Shown piece after piece: positions 42,203 to 50,688 of a stretch of DNA of 60,860 nucleotides (its first letter is position 1; each line of letters opens with the position of its first letter). The DNA lies in the NCBI GenBank assembly GCA_046756405.1, contig JBHHWH010000003.1:1-60860 (forward strand). The letters are read 5' to 3'. This DNA comes from JBHHWH01 sp046756405 (GTDB lineage: Bacteria > Actinomycetota > Acidimicrobiia > Spongiisociales > ZC4RG35). The notes under the pieces were generated by a model. The model made no database searches. It saw only the letters and a list, made by a program, of their open reading frames with translations, and was not told where the DNA came from. The position numbers and the translations under genes were made by a program.

Positions 42203-43654
42203 TCAGGAGGACAGCTTCGAACGGAGGATCTCGTTGACCGCCCGGGGGTCGGCTTTGCCTCCGGTGGCCCGCATCACCTGACCCACCAGAAAGCCCAGCA
42301 CCTTGGCCTCTCCGGCTTTGAAGCTGGCGGCGGCGTCGGGGTTGGCGGCGAGCACCTCGTCCACGGTCGCCTCCAAGGCAGAGGTGTCGGAGATCTGGAC
42401 CAGGTCCCTGGCCTCCGCCACTGCTCTGGGATCTCCCTCACCGGTGAGGACCCCCTCGAGGACCTCCTTGGCAGCCGAGGCGGAGACCACACCTTCGTCG
42501 ACGATGGCCACCAGCTCGGCGAGCTGCGAAGGGGTCAGTGGCAGGTCGGCGGGGTCGGTCTCGGTGCGGCGCAGCCAGGCGGTCACCTCCCCCGTGATCC
42601 AGTTGGCGGCTCTTCGGGGCGGCGCCCCGGCGGCGGTGGCGGCGTCGAATACCTCCCTGAGGGGTGCGGGGGCGGCGGAGAGCACCGCGGCCAGTTCGGT
42701 GTCGAGACCCAGGTCTTCGTAGCGGGCCCGACGGGCCGCGGGGAGTTCGGGCAGGCCAGAGCGGACCTTCTCCACCCAGGCGTCATCGAGGACCATGGGA
42801 GGAAGGTCGGGCTCGGTGAAATAGCGGTAGTCGGAGGAGCCTTCCTTGACCCGCATGGTCTTGGTCACCCCCGCTTCCTCGTCCCAGTGGCGAGTCTCTT
42901 GAACCAGGGTGCCTCCTGCTTCGAGAACGCCGATCTGACGGCGGATCTCGTAGTCGATGGCCCGCTCCAAGGAGCGGAAGGAGTTCATGTTCTTGATCTC
43001 CACCTTGGTACCCAGAGTCTCGTCGCCTTCGGCCCGGACGGAGACGTTGGCGTCGAAGCGGATCGACCCCTCTTCGAGCCGGGCGTCGGAGACCCCTAGC
43101 TCGGCAACTACCGCCCTCAGCTCCTGGGCGTAGGCCCGGGCCTCGATGGCGCTGCGGATGTCAGGGCGGGAGACAATCTCTACCAGTGGCGTGCCGGACC
43201 GGTTGAAGTCGAGGAGGGTGGCTTGGGCCTCGTGGATGCGACCTCCGGCGCCGACGTGGGTGGACTTGCCGGTGTCCTCTTCCATATGCGCCCGTTCGAT
43301 GCCGATGCGGCGGGTGACGCCATCGATGTTGATGTCCAGGTGGCCGTCGTGGCAGACGGGGACGTCGAACTGAGAGATCTGATAGTTCTTGGGCAGGTCG
43401 GCGTAGAAGTAGTTCTTGCGGTGAAAGACCGACCGGGGAGAGATCTCACAGTTGAGGGCCAGGCCGATGGCCATGATCCATTCGATGGCCCTCTGGTTAG
43501 GGACGGGGAGAGCACCCGGCAGTCCGAGGCAGACCGGGCAGACCCTGGTGTTGGGTTCGGCGCCGAATTCCACCGCACAGCCGCAGAACATCTTCGAGTC
43601 AGTGGACAGTTCCACATGGACTTCGATGCCGATCACCGGCTCCCAGATGATCAC
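42203..43654 (-). CDS. gatB: Asp-tRNA(Asn)/Glu-tRNA(Gln) amidotransferase subunit B
   Basis: 483 residues, standard length. The N-terminus GIEVHVELSTDSKMFCGC, LPGALPVPN, HRKNYFYADLPKNYQISQ and the metal/Glu motif RAHMEEDTGKSTH are all typical. The C-terminal Yqey-like tail ends LVGQVMRATGGKADP. GatB activates the misacylated tRNA with ATP and, with GatA and GatC, amidates it to make Gln- or Asn-tRNA. It overlaps the gatA stop as ATGA. Confidence 0.98.
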   Translation of the reverse strand: MIIWEPVIGIEVHVELSTDSKMFCGCAVEFGAEPNTRVCPVCLGLPGALPVPNQRAIEWIMAIGLALNCEISPRSVFHRKNYFYADLPKNYQISQFDVPVCHDGHLDINIDGVTRRIGIERAHMEEDTGKSTHVGAGGRIHEAQATLLDFNRSGTPLVEIVSRPDIRSAIEARAYAQELRAVVAELGVSDARLEEGSIRFDANVSVRAEGDETLGTKVEIKNMNSFRSLERAIDYEIRRQIGVLEAGGTLVQETRHWDEEAGVTKTMRVKEGSSDYRYFTEPDLPPMVLDDAWVEKVRSGLPELPAARRARYEDLGLDTELAAVLSAAPAPLREVFDAATAAGAPPRRAANWITGEVTAWLRRTETDPADLPLTPSQLAELVAIVDEGVVSASAAKEVLEGVLTGEGDPRAVAEARDLVQISDTSALEATVDEVLAANPDAAASFKAGEAKVLGFLVGQVMRATGGKADPRAVNEILRSKLSS

Positions 43655-45114
43655 GGCGCCACCTCCTCCAAGTGGGGTCGGGCATTGAAGGCGGCGAGGC
43701 GTTCCACCTCGGCGGCCACTTGGAACATCACCTCTTCGCCGAGGGCGGGGGCCATGACCTGGAAGCCGATGGGCAGCTCCTTGGCGTCGAGGCCGATGGG
43801 GACGCTGATGGCGGGGTGGCCTGCGAGGTTGGAGGGGATGGTGCAGATGTCTGAGAGGTACATGGCCAGGGGGTTGTCGACCCGGGCGCCAGCTTCGAAG
43901 GCGACGGTGGGGCTGGTCGGCGAAACCAGCACCTCCACCTGGGCGTAAGCCCGGGCAAAGTCGGAAGCGATGGCCGTCCGCACCTTTTGGGCCTGACCGT
44001 AGAAGGCCTCGTAGTAGCCGGCGGAGAGGGCGTAGGTACCCAGCAGGATGCGGCGGATTACTTCGGGACCGAAGCCCTCTGCCCGGGTGGCGGCCATCAT
44101 CGCCTCGGTGGTCTCCCCGTCGACGCGGAGCCCATAGCGGACACCGTCGAAGCGGGCCAGGTTGGCGGAGGCCTCGGCGGGGGCGATGAGGTAGTAGGCG
44201 GAGAGGGCGATGTCGAAGGTGGGTAGAGAGACTTCGACGATCTCGGCGCCGGCGTCGGCGAGGGCGTCCACCATCTTTTTGGTGGCCTCCTCCACGGCGG
44301 GCTCGTAGCCCTCCCCGGAGAGCTCTTTGACCAGTCCGATACGCAGGCCTTCCACTCCGGCGTCGAGCTTGGCTTTGGGGTGGGGGTAGTCGCCGGGGTA
44401 GGAGGTGGCATCGAGGGGGTCGTGGCCCCAGGTGGCCTCCAGGGTGAGGGCGGCGTCTTCGACGGTCCGGGCCAGCGGGCCGATCTGGTCGAGGGAGGAG
44501 GCGAAGGCGATCAGCCCGTAACGGGAGACCGTGCCGTAGGTGGGCTTGAGACCGACCAGGCCGCAGAGGGAGGCTGGCTGACGGATGGAACCTCCGGTGT
44601 CCGAGCCCAGGGCGACCAAAGCAGACCCGGCGGCCACCGCGGCGGCCGAGCCCCCCGAGGATCCCCCGGGGACCCGTCCCAGATCCCAGGGGTTGTAGGA
44701 GGGGCCGTAGGCGGAGTTCTCGGTGGAGGAGCCCATGGCGAACTCGTCGAGGTTGGTCTTGCCCACGATCACCGCACCTGCTTCGCGCAGCTTGGTGACC
44801 ACGGTGGCGTCATAGGGCGGGATGTAGCCGGCGAGGATCTGGGAGGCGGCGGTGGTCTCAGTGCCACGGGTGCACATGTTGTCCTTCAGGGCGACGGGGA
44901 TCCCATGGAGGGGACCCCGGTCGACACCCTCAGCCAGCTCCCTGTCGGCGGCCTCGGCAGCGGCCTGGGCGCCGTCGTGGTCGAGGGTGAGGTAGGCGTG
45001 GAGCTGGGCCTCGGTGCTGGCGGCCCGCTCCAGGACGGCTTCGAGCAACTCTGTGGCGGTGGTCTCCCCGGTGCGGAGGGCGTGTCCCGCTTCGGCGACG
45101 GTGGGTGCGGTCAC
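43651..45114 (-). CDS. gatA: Asp-tRNA(Asn)/Glu-tRNA(Gln) amidotransferase subunit A
   Basis: 487 residues. The amidase-signature Ser-cisSer-Lys set is visible: VALKDNMCTRGTETTA, GGSSGGSAAAVAAG and SDTGGSIRQPASLCG. It generates ammonia from glutamine and channels it to GatB. The start overlaps gatC as a 4-base junction, so gatCAB is one operon. The AMIDASE GVEGLRIGLVKE region is conserved. Confidence 0.98.
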   Translation of the reverse strand: MTAPTVAEAGHALRTGETTATELLEAVLERAASTEAQLHAYLTLDHDGAQAAAEAADRELAEGVDRGPLHGIPVALKDNMCTRGTETTAASQILAGYIPPYDATVVTKLREAGAVIVGKTNLDEFAMGSSTENSAYGPSYNPWDLGRVPGGSSGGSAAAVAAGSALVALGSDTGGSIRQPASLCGLVGLKPTYGTVSRYGLIAFASSLDQIGPLARTVEDAALTLEATWGHDPLDATSYPGDYPHPKAKLDAGVEGLRIGLVKELSGEGYEPAVEEATKKMVDALADAGAEIVEVSLPTFDIALSAYYLIAPAEASANLARFDGVRYGLRVDGETTEAMMAATRAEGFGPEVIRRILLGTYALSAGYYEAFYGQAQKVRTAIASDFARAYAQVEVLVSPTSPTVAFEAGARVDNPLAMYLSDICTIPSNLAGHPAISVPIGLDAKELPIGFQVMAPALGEEVMFQVAAEVERLAAFNARPHLEEVAP

Positions 45115-45401
45115 TCGGTCTCCAGGGCAGGGGGCACGATCAAGAAGCCGTCGGCGCTCTCGGGGGCCTGGGAGAGCACCTCGTCGCGGTCGAGGGAAGG
45201 ACGGACGATGTCGTCGCGGAAGGTGTTGGTGATACCCAGGGGATGGGCGGGCTCGACCTCAGGGTCCCCCTCGAGGGATTGAACCTTGGCAGCGTGTTCG
45301 AGGATCACCCCGAGCTGGGTCTTGTAGTGAGCCAGCTCCTCTACGGAAAGCCCGAGGCGGGCGAGACGCGCCACATGGGCGATGTCGATGTCGATAGCCA
45401 T
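45111..45401 (-). CDS. gatC: Asp-tRNA(Asn)/Glu-tRNA(Gln) amidotransferase subunit C
   Basis: 96 residues, the usual length. HVARLARLGLSVEEL at the N-terminus and LREDIVRPSL-like FRDDIVRPSLDRDEVL in the middle are hallmarks. It stabilises GatA on GatB. It is the first gene of gatCAB; TATCAT is 8 nt before the ATG and there is no SD. dapE lies 25 nt upstream on the same strand. Confidence 0.96.
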   Translation of the reverse strand: MAIDIDIAHVARLARLGLSVEELAHYKTQLGVILEHAAKVQSLEGDPEVEPAHPLGITNTFRDDIVRPSLDRDEVLSQAPESADGFLIVPPALETE

Positions 45402-45409
45402 GACCCGGG

Positions 45410-45415
45410 ATGATA
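45410..45415 (-). promoter_or_regulatory. Leaderless -10 box for gatCAB
   Basis: TATCAT on the minus strand, 8 nt before the gatC ATG. Confidence 0.55.
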
Positions 45416-45426
45416 AGGCCGGTTCC

Positions 45427-46449
45427 CTACCCGAGAACCGCCTTGAGGGCGGCGTAGGCCCAGTCGAGGTCGGAGAGGCGGACCGACTCCCCTGGCTTGT
45501 GGGCCAGGGCGGTCTCCCCGGGCCCGAAGTTCACCGCCGGCACTCCCCGGGCGGCGAGCTGGGCGACGTCGGTCCAGCCCTGCTTGGAGGCCACTTGGGC
45601 CTGGGCCGCCTCGGCAAGGACGGTGAAGAGGGGATGGGAGACCTCGGGGTAAGCGGCGGAAGCGATGTCGGTCACCTCGAAACCGTCCACCCCGGCGCAC
45701 ACCTCCCGGAGTCGGGCCACGGCCTCCTCGGAGGTGCGGTCGGGAGCGAAGCGGTAGTTGACCGCCAGCTCGAACCGGGAGGGGATGATGTTGCGGGCTA
45801 CACCACCTTGGGCCATGACCACCGAGATCACCTCTTTGAACTCCAGGCCCTCGACGGAGTGGATCTCCGGTCCCAGGGCATCCATCCTGGTGAGGAACTC
45901 CCCCGCCTTGGTGATGGCGTTCTCCCCCAGCCAGGGCCGCGCCGAATGGGCGGCCTCGCCCTCGAACCACACTCGGGCGTTCACCGCCCCCTGGCATCCA
46001 AGGTGGATCTCGCGGTTGGTGGGCTCGAGGACGATCCCCGCTTCGGCTTCGGTGAGTTGGGGGAAGGCGTCGAGGATGGGTCCGAGCTGGTTGCCCTCCA
46101 TGGGGCCCTCCTCTCCGGCGTAGAAGATGCCTACCAGCCGGTCGGTGCCCAGATCTTCGAGGAGATGGATCATCACCGCCAGGCCCCCCTTCATGTCCGT
46201 GGCCCCCAACCCGTAGAGACGGTCGCCTTCGATGCTGGCTCCCACCTCCCCCTGGAGGGGGACGGTGTCGAGATGACCAACAAGGAGCACCTTGGCTGCC
46301 TCCGGCCTGCCTACCACCAGCGACTCCCCCACTGCTGCCTGGGGAAGACCGTCGAGGCGGGCGGCGATGGCGTCACGTAGCGGCCCTTCGGCACCGGTGA
46401 CCGAAGGAATGTCCACCAGCCAGGTGAGGGTATCGGTGAGGGATGTCAT
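45427..46449 (-). CDS. dapE: Succinyl-diaminopimelate desuccinylase
   Basis: 340 residues from ATG 46449; the frame is open to 46485 but TACCTT lies 9 nt before this ATG. M20 peptidase motifs are GHLDTVPLQG, the bridging Asp in GATDMKGGLAVM, the catalytic Glu in YAGEEGPMEGN, and HSARPWLGENAI. It removes succinate from N-succinyl-LL-diaminopimelate in lysine/peptidoglycan precursor synthesis. dapD, two steps earlier in the pathway, lies 9 kb away. The actinobacterial DapE is about this length. Confidence 0.94.
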   Translation of the reverse strand: MTSLTDTLTWLVDIPSVTGAEGPLRDAIAARLDGLPQAAVGESLVVGRPEAAKVLLVGHLDTVPLQGEVGASIEGDRLYGLGATDMKGGLAVMIHLLEDLGTDRLVGIFYAGEEGPMEGNQLGPILDAFPQLTEAEAGIVLEPTNREIHLGCQGAVNARVWFEGEAAHSARPWLGENAITKAGEFLTRMDALGPEIHSVEGLEFKEVISVVMAQGGVARNIIPSRFELAVNYRFAPDRTSEEAVARLREVCAGVDGFEVTDIASAAYPEVSHPLFTVLAEAAQAQVASKQGWTDVAQLAARGVPAVNFGPGETALAHKPGESVRLSDLDWAYAALKAVLG

Positions 46450-46458
46450 GAAGGGGGC

Positions 46459-46464
46459 AAGGTA
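46459..46464 (-). promoter_or_regulatory. Leaderless -10 box for dapE
   Basis: TACCTT on the minus strand, 9 nt before the ATG at 46449; it decides the start. Confidence 0.5.
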
Positions 46465-46543
46465 ACAGTGTTCGCGTGACCGCATCGCCGTGCAGACTCA
46501 GGAAAGGGGGGAGTTCTGGAGGAGGATCGAAAGCGGCCGAGGT

Positions 46544-47548
46544 TTACGGTGTGTCGAGGCTGGGGATGATCCTGGGAGTGGAGTATTCGGCTGTGGAGAC
46601 CGATGTGTTGGCGGGGATGCCGAATCGTGGGTCGTCTTTGAGGATGCGGATCTCCTCGAAGAGGAGGTATCCCTGGCCGCTAATGGTGAATGTGAGGCGG
46701 GTGGGGATGTTCTGGTTGGTGTATTCGATGTCGAATGTCGCGGCTCCGTCGTTGGTGGTTTCGACGAGGTTCAGGTCGGATAGCTGGCCGATGAGTCGCA
46801 GGGTTGTGGCCCGGAGGTCGGGTGGGGTGAACACTTCTCGGAGGATGTCGAGGGCCACGTCTAGGTATTCGACGTGGTCGGGGAGTCCTCGGTCGGGCCG
46901 GGCGGCCTGGCGGATTGCCCGATCTAATGCCGGATCGTCGGTAGGCCACTGGGCGAGGGCGGGCTCTGAAGACGTGACGAGGGTGGTGGTTTCTCCGATG
47001 GAGTCTTGTCTGTCGATTCCGGCGGCGTAGTACGCGGTTTCGTCGCTGTTCGCAAAGAAGCTGGGTGGTTGGTTGGTGGTGCGGATCTGGACGGTTCCTT
47101 CACTTCCGATCCAGGTCTCTCTGATCGTGGGAAGGAGATAGACAAGGAACTCTCCGTCGAAGCGGACTCCTTTGAGCGCTTCTCGTGGGATGACCGAGAT
47201 GGCGGATATCTCCGAACGCGTGTACAGGAACTGCTGGTCAGGAATCACCAGTGGATCGGTGGCTTCGGCAACGACGGCGATCTCTTCCATCGCAGCCTCG
47301 GTGGCCGTCGGGTTGACCGCCTCTATGAGCAGCAGCACTCCCACCAGGATGGCAACGAAGGCGGCCGCCCAGCCGACCACACGCCGCGACGCCACCCGCA
47401 AGCGCAGACGCCGCCCTGATCGTGCCTGCTCCGCCGCGATAGCCTCCACAAGCCTCTCCTCGGCGAGACGCCGGTCCTCAGCTGTGGGCTCGGGAAAGCC
47501 CGCCACCAGCCGCAAGGCGTCGTCGACCGGATGGTCTCTCTCGGTCAT
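46544..47548 (-). CDS. Membrane protein paired with an ECF sigma factor, possible anti-sigma (CU044_5270-like)
   Basis: 334 residues. Residues 1-55 are cytosolic with a basic end, a membrane helix (VVGWAAAFVAILVGVLLLI) is around 57-75, and ~250 residues are outside. The start overlaps the sigma factor stop as ATGA, so the two are made together, as is usual for sigma/anti-sigma pairs. The outside part shows ARPDRGLPDHVEYLDVALDILR, resembling actinobacterial CU044_5270-type proteins. No zinc-binding HxxxCxxC motif is present, so it is not a ZAS anti-sigma; the regulatory role is inferred from context. Confidence 0.72.
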   Translation of the reverse strand: MTERDHPVDDALRLVAGFPEPTAEDRRLAEERLVEAIAAEQARSGRRLRLRVASRRVVGWAAAFVAILVGVLLLIEAVNPTATEAAMEEIAVVAEATDPLVIPDQQFLYTRSEISAISVIPREALKGVRFDGEFLVYLLPTIRETWIGSEGTVQIRTTNQPPSFFANSDETAYYAAGIDRQDSIGETTTLVTSSEPALAQWPTDDPALDRAIRQAARPDRGLPDHVEYLDVALDILREVFTPPDLRATTLRLIGQLSDLNLVETTNDGAATFDIEYTNQNIPTRLTFTISGQGYLLFEEIRILKDDPRFGIPANTSVSTAEYSTPRIIPSLDTP

Positions 47549-48147
47549 GATCCGTCCTCGGATGCTCGGGGAGTATCCATACCGGTTATTTGTCCCAGAT
47601 CGGGTATCTCTTCGAGTATCCGCCGTCTCGCCCGGAAGATCCTCGAGCCCACAGTTCCGATCGGTATGTCCAGCACCCGAGCGATCTCGGAATATGTCAT
47701 CTCCTCCAACGCGAACAACATCAGGGTTTCACGATCCCTCCAAGGGAGAGCATCGAGGGCAGCCTTGAGGAGACCTGCCACATTCTCGGCAACGAGCCGG
47801 TCGTCCACATCCGATACGTCCGCCCCGAGACCGACATGCACCCCCGCCTCATAGGTACGCTGCCGTCTCTTGGTACGTCGGAGCCGATCTCCGATGATGT
47901 TGGCGGCTATCCCATACAACCAGGGGAGACAGTCCGGTCTCTCCGTGTCGTAACGGTGACGGATCGAGAACGCCCGAACGAAGACGTCCGCCGCCACATC
48001 CGCCGCATCACCAACCCCAACCCGCTGAGCAACGAACCGGAAAACGGCCCTGTGGTGTCGGGCGAAGAGTTCGCCGAACTCCGTCGGGTCCTCGATCGAC
48101 GCCCCAATGATCTCGGCGTCAGACCGCTCATCACTCACCGCCGTCAC
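47545..48147 (-). CDS. ECF RNA polymerase sigma factor
   Basis: 200 residues. Region 2 is visible as FGELFARHHRAVFRFVAQR with AADVAADVFVRAFSIRHRYD and PWLYGIAANIIGDRLRR; region 4 is LDALPWRDRETLMLFALEE with MTYSEIARVLDIPIGTVGSR. These form the minimal ECF set. GTG 48147 is taken as the start; a GTG at 48135 would fit TAGCGT at a 10-nt spacing. It likely regulates itself and the neighbouring secreted-protein genes, though target promoters are not identified here. Confidence 0.93.
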   Translation of the reverse strand: MTAVSDERSDAEIIGASIEDPTEFGELFARHHRAVFRFVAQRVGVGDAADVAADVFVRAFSIRHRYDTERPDCLPWLYGIAANIIGDRLRRTKRRQRTYEAGVHVGLGADVSDVDDRLVAENVAGLLKAALDALPWRDRETLMLFALEEMTYSEIARVLDIPIGTVGSRIFRARRRILEEIPDLGQITGMDTPRASEDGS

Positions 48148-48168
48148 AACGCTAGCCCAGACAGCTTG

Positions 48169-48732
48169 TCAACCGGAGTGATACGAAACAGACTCCGTCC
48201 GGTTATTCATGTAGGACAGGTTGTCTGTGGTCCCAGAACCATATGTGCTCTCAGACGACCCGCTCATATACGGGTAGTCCCAGTGGCGCAGCCGAGCACA
48301 CCCGTTGTAGGACGACGAGATCCGATTGTCCCACGACGAACTGGTATTCCAGTAGCCACCAGTACACGACGAACCCACAACCGTGATCGACGATCCCGAT
48401 CCCTTGAACCCGTCGTAATGCTTGCCGAGGACGAAGGTCGTCGCGGCGACAACACCACCTGAATCAGCAGAAGCGGCTTCCGAGCCCGCTAGGGGCAACC
48501 CGTATGAAGCCCATACGGAGGCAGACAGCTCATCAGCAAAGCAGTCCGGCTCCGATAGAAGAAACTCCCCATCCTCACGCTGGTCCACCACAAAGACGAC
48601 ACAATGACTCTCCGCTCCTTCGGCCACACCGAACGACGCAGGGAAGACGAACAGACCCAAGACCACCGCAAGGGTTGCAGGAACACGAAGCGCACCCCCC
48701 CTCTCTTTGTCTGAAGCCAGCGGCTTATTCAC
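48169..48732 (-). CDS. Secreted beta/gamma-crystallin-like protein
   Basis: 187 residues from GTG 48732; the frame is open to 48840. After a polar N-terminus a signal-like helix LAVVLGLFVFPASFGVAEG is followed by a mature protein rich in Ser, Gly, Tyr and Trp. The C-terminal ~90 residues, GSSITVVGSSCTGGYW, then SSSWDNRISSSYNGCARLRH and NLSYMNNRTESVSYH, follow the beta/gamma-crystallin-like (peptidase inhibitor I36-like) pattern. Two Cys are likely paired. It ends 21 nt before the sigma factor start. Role unknown; the fold is a pattern call. Confidence 0.68.
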   Translation of the reverse strand: MNKPLASDKERGGALRVPATLAVVLGLFVFPASFGVAEGAESHCVVFVVDQREDGEFLLSEPDCFADELSASVWASYGLPLAGSEAASADSGGVVAATTFVLGKHYDGFKGSGSSITVVGSSCTGGYWNTSSSWDNRISSSYNGCARLRHWDYPYMSGSSESTYGSGTTDNLSYMNNRTESVSYHSG

Positions 48733-49210
48733 GGCAATCCGCCGTGCTGACTCGAGGTTGAACAGGCGCCGACTCGCCGACAAACACCGGAACAGGGTGG
48801 CGGTCGCCGTCGACTCGACTCCTTCATCGACCGACGGCACCGCTACCCCACCGCCGCCGAACCGCGATCCACGGTCTGAGGCGCGGTCCCAGCAGGGCTA
48901 GGAAGAGCCGTCTCGGCCGTAGCTGCTGCGTGACTCTCTCCGTGTCGATGCCGACCGCCGTACGGACGACCAGCCCCTGGACTCCGAGAATCGCTCACGC
49001 CCCGTGCTCGTTCTTTCCACAGCGGCTGGGCTCTCCCACGCTGAAATCCTGCGGCTTCCTACCGGGACGTTCAGTCGCGACTGTCCAGGGCGACCGGCGC
49101 GTGGCAGGAGGGCTTGCAGGGCCCTGATCCATGGACGCGAGTCGTGTCCGACGCGAACAGGACTCGTGTCTTATGCGAATAGTAGGTGTACGCCGAGATG
49201 GAGGTGAAGA
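48733..49210. other. Intergenic stretch without a supported gene
   Basis: No credible coding frame was found. The right end (49119-49210) is a regulatory block repeated at 51136-51227. It carries GGAGGTGA before a TTG start and a possible extended promoter region around TTATGCGAATAG. The rest shows no known element. Confidence 0.5.
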
Positions 49211-49594
49211 TTGTTCCGGCGAATGTCTGTCATTCTGATAGGAGTATTCCTGGTGGTCGGTTCGGCCACCGTGGCCCTCGCCAACCACGGTGCCTGAGCC
49301 AATGGATGCCACGATGGAGCCACCGGTTGGTGGGACGGCTCCTACCTGTGGAGTGCGAACGTCCACAGCGATCATCGCGACATCGACACCTTTCCCAACA
49401 CCTATTCGAGCGGGAACAGCATCAGTTGGAGCTCCGACTACATCGAGAACGACATGAACTACACCTATGCGCGCATTTATCGATGGCCGAACCGGGATAC
49501 AGCGATCTGGTGTCTCGATCCGAATGATCCACTCGTGTTGGATGTCAGAGCGACGCCCACAGGCAGGCGGAAGGGCGCCTCAGGGAATTGCTGA
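49211..49594 (+). pseudogene. Small secreted protein gene with an in-frame TGA, copy 1
   Basis: From TTG 49211, 128 codons end at TGA 49592-49594. GGAGGTGA lies just upstream. The signal peptide MFRRMSVILIGVFLVVGS followed by ATVALANHGA is closely like the intact copy at 51228-51623. Codon 29 (49295-49297) is TGA, where the intact copy has TGG. The rest stays open and aligned, including SDHRDIDTFPNTYSSGNSIS and CLDPNDPLVLDVRA. It has three Cys where copy 2 has four. The single TGG-to-TGA change suggests a recent nonsense mutation; readthrough would restore a full protein. Confidence 0.82.
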
Positions 49595-49635
49595 GTGACC
49601 GCCCCCAAGGTCGAGGATAAGATTCTCGGATCCGC

Positions 49636-50688
49636 ATGCGGCCCAGGGCGAGTTTTCGAACGGTGGCGGTGGTGGTCAGCGTGTTCATCGCCGCCTGCAC
49701 CGGCGGAGACCCGGGGCCGGGGCCGGACACGCCAACCGGTACCGTGGAGGTGCCGCCCGTCCCGGATCCGACGGCCCTCCCGCTGGCCTGGTTCATGACT
49801 CGGCCATCCGACCTCGAAGAGGAGCTCATCGGCGAGGCGACTGAGGCCCTGATCGCCAGGTGCATGGAAGACCAGGGTTTTCAGGTACCGGAGTTCCCCG
49901 ACGGGAGCGACCCCATCCAACCCCTGCGTTACTGGTATGGACTCGTCGACTTAAAGGAGGCCCGCGCCGACGGCTACACCGGCCTCGACGCAGCCGCCCG
50001 GGCAGCCGCAGCCCTTGACGGGGAGACTGAACCCTCCGAAACGGAGTTGGGCGAGTCCCTCTTCCCCGACCCGGCCCGCCGCGAGGCCTACTTGATCGCC
50101 CTCTATGGACCCGAAGGTGACGTGACACGGGTGCCCGTGGTGGATCCGATCACCGGCGAGGAGCGGGGCCTCGTGGGCGTTGACCGTGGATGCCGCGGCC
50201 AGGCCCGAGCGCAGGTCTTCGGCGACGCCGATGCCTACCTCATCCACCAGCAGACAGTCGCCTGGCTTCAGACCGTCATCTGGGAGATCCGGCTCGCTGC
50301 CAAGAGTCTGGAAGAGACCCGCCAGGCAGCCGAGAAATGGCTCGCATGTGTGGCCGATCGTGGCTTCCCCCCTGAGCACCCGTTCTGGCCGACGTTCAGG
50401 CGGACCGCGCTCGATTCTGCTGAGGCGCCGGATTTCATAGGTGCTGTTCCCGCCATCGGCCCCAACTGGCAGGCGTTCCCCCAACCACGGCCATCGCCTG
50501 AGGAGATCGAGATGGCGGTGGCCGACGTCACCTGCAAAGAGGAGAGCGGATGGACAATGCTGGTCTTCACCGAGGAGTACCGCCGCCAGGACGAACTCGC
50601 GGCCGCAGCCGCCGAGTTCATCCGCCAGGGCCAGAAGATACGCGCCGAAGCCGTAGAACGCGCCCGAACGATTCTGGCCGACGGTTGA
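49636..50688 (+). CDS. Lipoprotein of duplicated pair, copy 1
   Basis: 350 residues. The N-terminus MRPRASFRTVAVVVSV continues to the lipobox FIAACTGG, so it should be anchored outside the membrane. The mature part has LIARCMEDQGFQVPEF with RYWYGLVDLKEARADGY, VVDPITGEERGLVGVDRGCRG, WLACVADRGFPPEHPFWP and a helical C-terminus, with paired Cys. Residues ~80 on are largely collinear with copy 2; identity rises sharply over the last ~60 residues. The family is not known to me, although similar CM-GF lipoproteins occur in actinobacteria. It may sense, bind or hold the secreted protein; that is inference. Confidence 0.8.
   Translation: MRPRASFRTVAVVVSVFIAACTGGDPGPGPDTPTGTVEVPPVPDPTALPLAWFMTRPSDLEEELIGEATEALIARCMEDQGFQVPEFPDGSDPIQPLRYWYGLVDLKEARADGYTGLDAAARAAAALDGETEPSETELGESLFPDPARREAYLIALYGPEGDVTRVPVVDPITGEERGLVGVDRGCRGQARAQVFGDADAYLIHQQTVAWLQTVIWEIRLAAKSLEETRQAAEKWLACVADRGFPPEHPFWPTFRRTALDSAEAPDFIGAVPAIGPNWQAFPQPRPSPEEIEMAVADVTCKEESGWTMLVFTEEYRRQDELAAAAAEFIRQGQKIRAEAVERARTILADG

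Noticed and set aside
49295..49297. TGA as a Trp codon across the genome
   Set aside because: Many genes here end in TGA, often overlapping the next start, so the code is standard; only this site is suspicious.
48995..49375. Minus-strand frame across the pseudogene region
   Set aside because: Arg/Ser-rich shadow without a start signal or resemblance to a protein.
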